DNA from: Rickettsiales bacterium
GTDB taxonomy: Bacteria > Pseudomonadota > Alphaproteobacteria > Rickettsiales > UBA1997
Length of the DNA stretch: 5,718 nucleotides
Reading direction: 5' to 3'
Assembly: GCA_028040005.1 (NCBI GenBank)
Contig: JAOFKK010000063.1
Span: 1-5,718, forward strand
Positions 1-5,718 of this stretch are shown here, in pieces; position 1 is the stretch's first letter; the number at the start of each line of letters is the position of its first letter. The position numbers were made by a program, and so were the translations under genes. The notes beneath the pieces were generated by a model that was not told where the DNA came from, did no database searches, and was given only the letters and a program-made list of their open reading frames with translations.

Positions 1-729
1 ATTATCCGCTTCTTTATTAGGAAATAATTCTTCTGTTAAATTAGAACATAATTGCTCAGCCTGCCTAACAGATAATGATTGATCAATAATGATTTTAGCA
101 ATTTCAATAATATCACTACGATTCATTATAACCTTGACATGACCCATGGTAATTAATTTATCTTCAAGCATTATCTGAACTTCTTGCGGTAAAGAAATTA
201 ATCTTAATAAATTAGCAATATGGCTACGACTTTTACCAACCTTATGCGAAATATCTTTTTGAGAATAGTGAAACTCCTCAATTAATTGCTTATATGCTTT
301 TGCTTCTTCTAAAATCGATAAATCTTCTCTTTGTATATTTTCTAATATACCAATTGCTAAAGCTTGATCACTTTCTAGATCACGAATAATAGCTGGAACC
401 TCCTTAAGATCAGCTAATTTTGCCGCTCTAAACCTCCTTTCGCCAGATATAATCTCATAAATATCTTGGTCCTTACTTGCTTTTCTAACAATAATAGGCT
501 GAATTATGCCATATTCTTTAATAGATTCGCTTAATTCTTCAAGCGTATTATCATCAAATTTTGATCTAGGTTGATATATGCCAGCAATAATTTTAGTTAT
601 GGGCATTTGATATACAGTAAATCCCCTACCAATATTGGTCATTTTGACCCTATTATTATTGAATTTTCTTTCTTCTCCTAGTAACACAGACAGTCCGCGA
701 CCTAATTTTTGATTATTATTATTGGACAT
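1..729 (-). CDS. parB: ParB/Spo0J-family chromosome partitioning protein, C-terminus cut by window edge
   Basis: This is a chromosome segregation protein that binds parS sites, loads onto DNA as a CTP-dependent clamp and works with the ParA ATPase. The reading frame is open for 243 codons from the ATG at 729-727 to base 1 with no stop, so roughly the last 40-60 residues (dimerisation domain) lie outside. What is seen: the N-terminal KLGRGLSVLLGE box (residues 8-19, the usual ParA-contact region), the CTP-binding GERRFRAA motif (96-103), ENIQREDL (130-137), a helix-turn-helix around 156-177 (SQKDISHKVGKSRSHIANLL), and MGH plus LSVRQAE further on, all in family order. The start lies 7 bases after the antiporter stop, with only a weak purine stretch as ribosome site, so it is probably co-transcribed and perhaps translationally coupled. 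It is odd that parA is not the upstream neighbour. Noc or a plasmid-type ParB cannot be excluded, but the N-terminus is typical of chromosomal ParB. Confidence 0.95.
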   Translation of the reverse strand, partial: MSNNNNQKLGRGLSVLLGEERKFNNNRVKMTNIGRGFTVYQMPITKIIAGIYQPRSKFDDNTLEELSESIKEYGIIQPIIVRKASKDQDIYEIISGERRFRAAKLADLKEVPAIIRDLESDQALAIGILENIQREDLSILEEAKAYKQLIEEFHYSQKDISHKVGKSRSHIANLLRLISLPQEVQIMLEDKLITMGHVKVIMNRSDIIEIAKIIIDQSLSVRQAEQLCSNLTEELFPNKEADN

Positions 730-736
730 AATTTAG

Positions 737-2434
737 CTATTCTTCATTTGATTTGTCAATTTTATCATTTAGATCCCGAAATTCATTTAAAAATACATCA
801 ATATCCTTATTATCTGCCCCGATTGCAAGTAAAGCATTTTTGGCTAATTGTAAACTAGCCTCCATATCTGGCGATACAACAGATCCTGCCCCTAACATTC
901 TGAATCTAGTTTTATTATTGGAGTCCATTTTTGCAACAACATTAACATGAGGAAAATTTTCATGAATAAATCTTGTAATTCTTAAGCAGGTAGAATCATC
1001 TTCCATGGCAATAATTACAGAATTAGCATTATTAATACCCGAGCTAGATAATATATCCTTATTCATCGCATCGCCATAATATACATTATGATTATTTTCT
1101 TTGCCAGCCTGAACAGATCGATAATTATTACCAAGAGTAATATATTTAATATCTTTTTGATTAAGTAAATTAGTTACTATACGACCAATTTTATCATACC
1201 CAATAACAATTATATGATCAGATAAATCACCTATATCTCTTTTTAATTTATTATCCTTAAGAGCCTCATGAACATAAATTGTTCTCTTAATCTGACTACC
1301 AATAATTGCTAATATTGGAGTAAATGCCATTGTTACCGTGACAACTGTAATTAATAATTGCGCAGTATAAGCAGGCATAATATCCATATTTTGCGCCTCT
1401 AAAAATACCACAAAAGCAAATTCACCACCCTGACATAAAAGTAATCCAGTGTGAATAGATGGTGCAATTGGAAATTTAAAGATACGACATAAAATTATAA
1501 TAATAAAAGCTTTTACAAAAATTAATGCCGCAGCAAGAAGTAATATTGTATCGAATTTCTCGATTAAAAATCTACCATCAAAATCCATTCCAACAGTTAC
1601 AAAAAATAAACCCATTAAAAGGGATTTAAATGATGAAGTCTCACTTTCAACGCGATATTTATATTCAGTTTCAGCAACCATTAAACCAGCTATAAATGCG
1701 CCCAAAGTAAATGACATACCCATATAATTAGTTATAGTAGCAGAGCCTAAAATTACCAAAAGGGTTGTACTTAAAAATAATGCATCATTTCGGGTAGCGA
1801 CAATAATACGATAAAGTGGTCTAAGAAATAATCTTCCAACAATAAAAATCATTGCAAATGCCAAAATAGCATTTAACGATGCTTTACCAATAGCACTCCC
1901 CAAATCAGCATTTTCCATAGAAAGCAGAGGGAGTAATACTAAAATTGGTATTACAGCTAAATCCTGCATAATTAATGCTGAAATTGATAAGCGACCAACC
2001 CTAGTTGATTTTTCAGAATTTTCAGATAATACTTCCATTATTATAGCGGTAGATGATAAGGCGAGTGAAGATGCTATAATTAAAGATAGGCCACTATCCA
2101 ATAAAAATGTCTTGGTTGCTATAAAATAAAGTAAAATAGTGGTAATTAAAAATTGTAAACCACCAAATCCAACAACATATTTTCTCATTGATTTAAGCTT
2201 ATCAAAAGTAAGCTCTAAACCAATACTAAATAACAAAAATACAATTCCAAATTCAGCAATCGAGGTGGTAATTTCACTAGATTGAATATATCCTAATCCG
2301 GAAGGACCCATTGCCGCACCAGCAAATAAATAACCCAATACAGGACTTAATTTTAATTGCTTAAAAAAAGCAATCATAAAAATTGAAGTTGATAATAGGA
2401 TTATTAAATCCTTGAGATAAGAAAATTCATGCAT
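737..2434 (-). CDS. Kef-type monovalent cation:proton antiporter (CPA2) with C-terminal RCK/TrkA-N domain
   Basis: This is a 565-residue inner-membrane antiporter of the KefB/KefC/CPA2 family, expected to exchange K+ or Na+ for protons. The membrane domain spans about residues 5-385 with many hydrophobic segments. Family motifs seen are SPVLGYLFAGAAMGP (30-44), FLLFSIGLEL (66-75), LALSSTAI (124-131), QDLAVIPIL with the expected ion-binding Asp158, LGAFIAGLMVAETEY (244-258), GLFFVTVGMDFD (275-286) and LCQGGEFAFVVF (333-344). A Rossmann-like RCK domain follows, about 405-525, with VYYGDA at 451-456. The nucleotide site is unusual: the glycine motif reads GYDKIG (412-417), so the second Gly is Asp414, and the acidic residue normally at the end of the second beta strand is Gly435. 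The length fits the family. It is first in a leftward pair with parB. The ATG at 2434 has no Shine-Dalgarno. The substrate ion and the KefB/KefC distinction cannot be decided, so no symbol is given. Confidence 0.93.
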   Translation of the reverse strand: MHEFSYLKDLIILLSTSIFMIAFFKQLKLSPVLGYLFAGAAMGPSGLGYIQSSEITTSIAEFGIVFLLFSIGLELTFDKLKSMRKYVVGFGGLQFLITTILLYFIATKTFLLDSGLSLIIASSLALSSTAIIMEVLSENSEKSTRVGRLSISALIMQDLAVIPILVLLPLLSMENADLGSAIGKASLNAILAFAMIFIVGRLFLRPLYRIIVATRNDALFLSTTLLVILGSATITNYMGMSFTLGAFIAGLMVAETEYKYRVESETSSFKSLLMGLFFVTVGMDFDGRFLIEKFDTILLLAAALIFVKAFIIIILCRIFKFPIAPSIHTGLLLCQGGEFAFVVFLEAQNMDIMPAYTAQLLITVVTVTMAFTPILAIIGSQIKRTIYVHEALKDNKLKRDIGDLSDHIIVIGYDKIGRIVTNLLNQKDIKYITLGNNYRSVQAGKENNHNVYYGDAMNKDILSSSGINNANSVIIAMEDDSTCLRITRFIHENFPHVNVVAKMDSNNKTRFRMLGAGSVVSPDMEASLQLAKNALLAIGADNKDIDVFLNEFRDLNDKIDKSNEE

Positions 2435-2515
2435 AATATATGATCAGTAGTTGCAAAAATTAGTAATTTTATTAAAATTTAATTTAGGTAATATTTTTGG
2501 TCAGTTCCTATGCCC

Positions 2516-2544
2516 ATTATCTATTTAGCGCATCAATAAATCAA
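2516..2544 (-). promoter_or_regulatory. Putative sigma70-type promoter for the antiporter-parB pair
   Basis: Read on the minus strand, TTGATT (2544-2539) is followed after exactly 17 bases by GATAAT (2521-2516). They match the sigma70 consensus hexamers at 4 of 6 and 5 of 6 positions. Transcription would start near 2509, giving an untranslated leader of about 75 bases before the antiporter ATG. It lies in the 116-base gap between the divergent antiporter and argJ genes. In AT-rich DNA such matches arise easily by chance. I found no comparably good promoter for argJ on the plus strand in this gap. Confidence 0.4.
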
Positions 2545-2550
2545 GAATAA

Positions 2551-3742
2551 ATGTTAAAAATCGAAGGAATAAAAATAGCAACAATAAATAGCAAAATTAA
2601 ATATAAAAATCGCGATGATTTATTATTAATATATTTACCAAAAGGTACAATTGCCGCTGGTGTCTTTACCCAGTCAGATATTGTTGGCGACTGTATCATT
2701 ACTGCTCGACAAAATCTTAAAAAAGGTCTTGCACAAGCTTTAATTGTCAATGCTGGCAATGCCAATGTCTTTAATGGTAAATTAGGTCAAGAATCAGTTA
2801 ATAACATTAATTTTACAGCCTCTGATTTATTCAATTGCCCCCAAGAGCATATTTATAGCTTTTCAACCGGCGTTATAGGGGAGGTTTTACAAGATAAATT
2901 AATTACAGATAAATTACCTCAAATGGTACAAAATCTTGAACAAAATGATATTTCTTGGCAAAAGGCTGCGCAAGCAATTTTAACAACTGATTTAACAGAT
3001 AAAAAAATCAGTAAAGAATTTGAAATTTCAGGCGAAAAAATAAAAATTAACGCCATTGCCAAAGGTTCTGGTATGATTGCACCTAATATGGCAACTATGC
3101 TATCATATATATTTACCAATATTAATATTGATCAAAAAGTTTTACAGCAAATTTTTAGCCAAATTAACGAAGTTAGCTTTAATTCAATTACAGTTGATTC
3201 AGATAGCTCAACTAGTGATGCTGCAATGATTTTTTACTAAAAAAGCTCAAAATCCAGAAATTAACGACATTAATGATCCAAATTTAAATATTTTTAAAAA
3301 AAATCTGCAAGAAATTATGATCTATCTTGCAAAAGAAATTGTTTTTGATGGCGAAGGTGCCCAAAAATTAATTGAAATTAATGTCAAAAATGCCAAATCA
3401 GAAGAATCAGCTAAAAAAATTGCTTTCGCCGTAGCCAACTCACCTTTAGTTAAGACCGCAATTGCCGGAGAAGATCCTAATTGGGGTCGTATTTTAATGG
3501 CAATTGGTAAAGTTGCGGAAAAAATAGATCCCAATAAGATTTCTATTAAAATTGGCGATAATAATATTGTAACAAATGGCATCAAAGATGATTCATATGA
3601 TGAAAATAAAACTCATAATTATCTTAAAAATAAAGAAATTTATATTGAAATTAATTTAAATATTGCTAATTTTAACAGAAGAGTGTGGAGTTGTGACTTT
3701 ACAGAGGAATATATTAAAATTAACAAAGATTATCGCAGTTGA
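2551..3742 (+). pseudogene. argJ: Glutamate N-acetyltransferase (ornithine acetyltransferase) ArgJ, interrupted by a one-base frameshift
   Basis: ArgJ moves the acetyl group from N-acetylornithine to glutamate in the cyclic arginine pathway, and some members also use acetyl-CoA. Frame 1 gives residues 1-229 (2551-3240) and frame 2 carries the rest to the TGA at 3740-3742. Removing one T from the T6 run at 3230-3235 gives a continuous 396-residue protein, the normal family length. Motifs seen: NAGNANVFNG, the oxyanion-hole STGVIGE (105-111), KGSGMIAPNMATM (171-183) with Thr182 as autocleavage nucleophile, DSDSSTSD (216-223), and after the shift EDPNWGR (307-313 in corrected numbering) and the ArgJ-like ending EEYIKINKDYRS. 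An in-frame TAA directly precedes the ATG, so the start is firm. The shift falls inside the beta chain, so the frame-1 product should be inactive. Everything downstream stays conserved, so the lesion is recent, is a sequencing error in a homopolymer, or is bypassed by slippage. Confidence 0.93.
3230..3235 (+). other. T6 homopolymer at the argJ frameshift site
   Basis: Six consecutive Ts lie between ATGA and ACTAAAAAAG. With six Ts, frame 1 reads ATG ATT TTT TAC TAA and stops. With five it reads ATG ATT TTT ACT AAA AAA GCT and joins the conserved downstream frame. Frame 2 is open across the whole gap from here to 3317. The run and the following A6 stretch form a typical place for polymerase slippage or base-calling error. 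Confidence 0.75.
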
Positions 3743-4038
3743 GATTATTTAGATTAGACCTATTATTAATAATATTTTGCTTCTTAAGCTTCCAAGGCTT
3801 AGATATTTCTCATGATTTATCTCACAAATTTGAGGATCATCATCAAGAGCAAAAACATCAGCAAGAATGTTCTATTTGCCTTAGTCATTTTAATAATGAA
3901 TCTATTGCAAATGACAAAACTAATTCCAATTTTTTAAAATATTCTTTTTATTATAATATTGCATATTTTAACAATATTATATTTAAAGATATCTATCTTT
4001 ATTCTAAATCTCGCTCCCCTCCTATTTTATTTAGTTAA
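3739..4038 (+). CDS. Small secreted His-rich/CxxC protein, possible zinc (metal) chaperone
   Basis: This is a 99-residue protein with a hydrophobic N-terminal segment (about 6-20) that looks like a signal peptide or anchor. A histidine-rich stretch follows (H25, H29, H34, H35, H40, H50) around a Cys44-x2-Cys47 pair, and the tail is SRSPP. This composition suggests periplasmic metal binding. From memory, similar short His/Cys proteins are annotated as zinc chaperones beside zinc-uptake genes in proteobacteria, and the neighbour downstream resembles a zinc-regulated porin. A DUF2946-type copper-associated protein is an alternative. The start is TTG, overlapping the argJ stop by four bases (TTGA). 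It is the only usable start, since an in-frame TAA lies at 3721-3723 and no ATG intervenes. The overlap suggests translational coupling to argJ, which is odd given the unrelated functions and the argJ frameshift. I am confident in a real gene and unsure of the metal. Confidence 0.65.
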   Translation: MRLFRLDLLLIIFCFLSFQGLDISHDLSHKFEDHHQEQKHQQECSICLSHFNNESIANDKTNSNFLKYSFYYNIAYFNNIIFKDIYLYSKSRSPPILFS

Positions 4039-4065
4039 AAACCAAACATCTTAAGCATCATCTCC

Positions 4066-4094
4066 TTACTTTAAAAAGCAGGAAATGATATAAT
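4066..4094 (+). promoter_or_regulatory. Putative promoter of the outer-membrane porin gene
   Basis: A perfect TATAAT lies at 4089-4094, with a poor -35 (TTACTT, 4066-4071) at 17 bases. Transcription would begin near 4101, inside the adjoining inverted repeat, leaving a leader of about 35 bases. The weak -35 and the overlap of the -10 with the palindrome suggest a regulated promoter (inference). Confidence 0.5.
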
Positions 4095-4115
4095 ACCAAA
4101 GTTCATCTTTGGTAT
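4093..4115. promoter_or_regulatory. Perfect 9-bp inverted repeat, candidate operator of the porin gene
   Basis: The arms ATACCAAAG (4093-4101) and CTTTGGTAT (4107-4115) are exact reverse complements separated by TTCAT. The element is 23 bp, overlaps the last two bases of TATAAT and covers the predicted transcription start, 20 bases before the porin ATG. No T-run follows on either strand, so an intrinsic terminator is unlikely. The length and place suit a dimeric repressor such as a Fur/Zur-family protein, but the arms do not match the Zur or Fur boxes I know. An RNA hairpin in the leader is the alternative. Confidence 0.6.
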
Positions 4116-4135
4116 AACTAAATAAAAATTAAATT

Positions 4136-5419
4136 ATGTTAAATAAAAAACTTTGTGCTTCTGCACTTTTAGCTATCTTAGCTAGCAACTGCGCATTTGC
4201 TGTTAGCAATTCGGAATTTCAATCTTTAAAAAATAGAATTCTTAAATTAGAAAAGGAATTAGATAAAAAAGAAGCTAAATTCTACGAAGGAAAATATTCT
4301 AGTCGTAAAATTTTTGGTAATGAATTTAACCCATCAATTGGAATAGTTCTAAATGGTAAATTTCGTACTTTTTCTAAAAATGAATCTGAATTAAAGGGTT
4401 TTGGCATAGGCCATGAAGGCGAAAGAGGTAATGAAAATTTTTCCCTTGGTGAATCAGAGCTAAATTTTGCCTCCAATATTGATGATAAATTTTTTGGTAG
4501 CTTGACAGCTGCCATTGTCAGAGAAGGTGGAGAAGATAAAATTGAATTAGAAGAATCATTCATTAAAACTCGTCCAGAATTAGGATTACCAACCGGTATG
4601 GAAATTAAAATCGGTCGCTCTTTTTGGAATTTAGGTTATCTTAATGAGCATCATGCCCATACAGATGACTTTTCTAATCGTCCATTAGTCTATAGAGCTT
4701 TTATGAATAGATCTTTTAATGATGATGGTGCGCAAATTTCTTATATCTTACCAACTTCATTTTATAGCGAAATAGGTGGTGGTACTTTTAGAGGAAATGA
4801 CTTTCCATTCGGTAATGGTGACGGTACTGGATCATATTCAGCCTATTTAAGAATTGGCGGCGATATTACCGATAATCAAAATTTCCGCATTGGTGCTTCA
4901 ATTTTATCTGGCGAATCTAAGGGATCTGGTAGAGCAAATGAAGAAGGAATTAGCTTTATTGGAAAAAGTGATCTTTATATCGCTGATTTGCGTTATAACT
5001 TTACTCCAACAGGCAATGCCAAACAGCAAGAAATTATCTTACAGGGTGAATATTTTTTCCGCGATGAATTAGGAACTTATGAAGCAGCAAATGATAGTAC
5101 AGGCAGAGTGGTTTTTGATGATAATTCTTCTGGTTGGTATGTGCAATCTATTTATAAATTCAATCCAAATTACAGAATTGGTGTTAGATATGGCGAGTTA
5201 AATTCTCCATCAACCCCTACCGGTTTAGCTGGTAGTCATTTAGATGCTGATGGTTTTGATGCCAAAACTTATACCGCAATGTTAGATTGGACTAATAGTG
5301 AATTTAGCCGTATTAGAGTGCAATATGATCATGAAGAATTAGAAAGAAATAATCATGATAATCAATTTACATTACAATATATTGTAAGTTTAGGCGCACA
5401 TTCGGCTCATAAATATTAA
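4136..5419 (+). CDS. Outer-membrane beta-barrel protein, resembles zinc-regulated porin family
   Basis: This 427-residue outer-membrane protein probably lets metal ions or a metal complex cross the outer membrane. A signal peptide covers residues 1-22 (KK, hydrophobic core, cleavage after AFA). A short periplasmic coiled coil follows (about 26-50, SEFQSLKNRILKLEKELDKK). The remainder shows alternating hydrophobic/polar strands typical of a barrel and ends in an aromatic Tyr, the usual outer-membrane assembly signal. Recognisable stretches are GRSFWNLGYLNEHHAHTDDF (160-179, with His172, His173, His175, Asp177, Asp178), RPLVYRAFMN (182-191), NDDGAQISYILPT (195-207) and the end QYIVSLGAHSAHKY. 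These match my recollection of proteins annotated as zinc-regulated outer membrane porin, which sit near Znu/Zur genes. It has no TonB box or plug-like region that I can see. The ATG at 4136 lacks a Shine-Dalgarno. A promoter and palindrome just upstream suggest separate, repressor-controlled expression. The membrane location is firm and the zinc role is inferred. Confidence 0.8.
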   Translation: MLNKKLCASALLAILASNCAFAVSNSEFQSLKNRILKLEKELDKKEAKFYEGKYSSRKIFGNEFNPSIGIVLNGKFRTFSKNESELKGFGIGHEGERGNENFSLGESELNFASNIDDKFFGSLTAAIVREGGEDKIELEESFIKTRPELGLPTGMEIKIGRSFWNLGYLNEHHAHTDDFSNRPLVYRAFMNRSFNDDGAQISYILPTSFYSEIGGGTFRGNDFPFGNGDGTGSYSAYLRIGGDITDNQNFRIGASILSGESKGSGRANEEGISFIGKSDLYIADLRYNFTPTGNAKQQEIILQGEYFFRDELGTYEAANDSTGRVVFDDNSSGWYVQSIYKFNPNYRIGVRYGELNSPSTPTGLAGSHLDADGFDAKTYTAMLDWTNSEFSRIRVQYDHEELERNNHDNQFTLQYIVSLGAHSAHKY

Positions 5420-5616
5420 TAATTATAATAGTCAATTTACCCTATATGGGACCGTCTTGAATCAAAATATCCGCAGAGATTTTTTTATTATTTTAAATTA
5501 AGAAGTGCAGTTTACTTAAGGTAAATGAGCATCGCAGATTTAAAAAATGGAAAAATATCAAAGGAGACTTTAGATTCACGACAATCCCATTTAGAATTTT
5601 ATATGTTGAAGAATCC

Positions 5617-5718
5617 TGTACCCCACCAAAGTGCCAACTTAAATTTATATGTGTGTTGTGACAGGAGGTAACTTGATTGGCTGTTTTATGTTGCAATAGG
5701 AGGTAACTTGATTGGTTT
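5617..5718. mobile_element. Possible terminal region of an insertion sequence (IS21-like layout), unproven
   Basis: A TGTACCCCACC sequence starting at 5617 is followed by AAAGTGCCAACTT and then by the phased direct repeats. IS21-family elements are known to begin with TGT and to carry several related repeats at their ends as transposase-binding sites, so the layout fits one end of such an element entering from the right. No transposase (IstA or helper IstB) sequence and no target duplication can be seen in the window, so this rests on layout only. Confidence 0.3.
5654..5715. repeat. Two 27-base direct repeats at a 35-base period
   Basis: The units lie at 5654-5680 and 5689-5715. Each is TGTTG, four variable bases, then AGGAGGTAACTTGATTGG. 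They agree at 24 of 27 positions, with the final 18 identical. The eight bases between units are CTGTTTTA. A weak further copy may lie to the left, since AACTT recurs at 5636-5640, 34 bases before the AACTT of the first unit. The array may continue past the window edge. The spacers are too short for CRISPR. Confidence 0.8.

Larger units (their letters stand above)
5420..5718. other. 299-base region without a convincing gene, downstream of the porin
   Basis: After the porin stop there is a T7 run at about 5480 (AGATTTTTTTATT), but the bases before it form no stable GC stem, so I do not call a terminator. A 48-codon plus-strand frame at 5525-5671 (MSIADLKNGKISKE...) has an AAGG only three bases before its ATG and ends inside a repeat. 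It resembles nothing I know and is probably chance. The final hundred bases carry the repeats described separately. No tRNA or rRNA is visible. Confidence 0.6.

Noticed and set aside
2541..2765. Minus-strand open frame of 74 codons over the start of argJ
   Set aside because: It lies opposite the well-supported argJ N-terminus and has no family features.
3317..3742. Separate 141-residue gene starting at ATG 3317
   Set aside because: The frame is open further upstream to the T-run, and the residues between continue the ArgJ sequence, so this is the 3' part of a frameshifted argJ and not an independent gene.
4282..4563. Minus-strand 93-codon frame inside the porin gene
   Set aside because: It is antisense to a clear secreted beta-barrel reading frame. 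Its Ser/Pro/Leu-rich composition is what antisense translation of that frame gives.
5440..5495. Transcription terminator after the porin
   Set aside because: CCC-TATAT-GGG at 5440-5450 pairs over only three bases, and the T7 run near 5480 is not preceded by a stable stem.
5493..5696. 67-codon minus-strand open frame
   Set aside because: It runs through both the repeats and the unstructured AT-rich gap, has no ribosome site or recognisable motif, and overlaps the plus-strand small frame.
5654..5715. CRISPR array
   Set aside because: There are only two units, with an 8-base interval between them that is far too short for spacers, and no cas gene nearby.

Overview
The window is AT-rich (by eye about 70% A+T) and protein-dense, with few Shine-Dalgarno sequences. 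The protein sequences look proteobacterial, and their style is closest to an AT-rich alphaproteobacterium (inference; no rRNA or tRNA is present to confirm it). A recognisable argJ argues against a classical Rickettsia-like arginine auxotroph, but the gene is broken by a one-base frameshift, which would fit a genome undergoing reduction.

Minus strand, 1-2434: a two-gene run transcribed leftwards. The first gene is a complete Kef-type (CPA2) cation:proton antiporter with a C-terminal RCK/TrkA-N domain. Seven bases later comes parB, the chromosome-partitioning CTPase/DNA clamp, whose C-terminus runs off the left edge. There is no parA upstream of parB, where it usually sits. A plausible sigma70-type promoter for the pair lies at 2516-2544.

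Plus strand, 2551-5419: argJ (glutamate N-acetyltransferase) is recognisable over its full length (396 residues after correction), but an apparent extra T in a run of six Ts at 3230-3235 shifts the frame. Its stop overlaps the TTG start of a small secreted His-rich/CxxC protein, resembling the small putative zinc chaperones found near zinc-uptake genes. A promoter (TATAAT at 4089-4094) and a perfect 9-bp inverted repeat at 4093-4115 then precede a 427-residue outer-membrane beta-barrel resembling the 'zinc-regulated outer membrane porin' family. The last two genes look like a metal-acquisition pair, and the palindrome is a candidate operator for a metal-responsive repressor.

Right edge, 5420-5718: no convincing gene. 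The last 65 bases hold two near-identical 27-base units at a 35-base period, with a faint third copy to the left, preceded by a TGTACCCC sequence. This arrangement resembles the multiple terminal repeats of an insertion sequence such as IS21, but no transposase is visible and the assignment is tentative.
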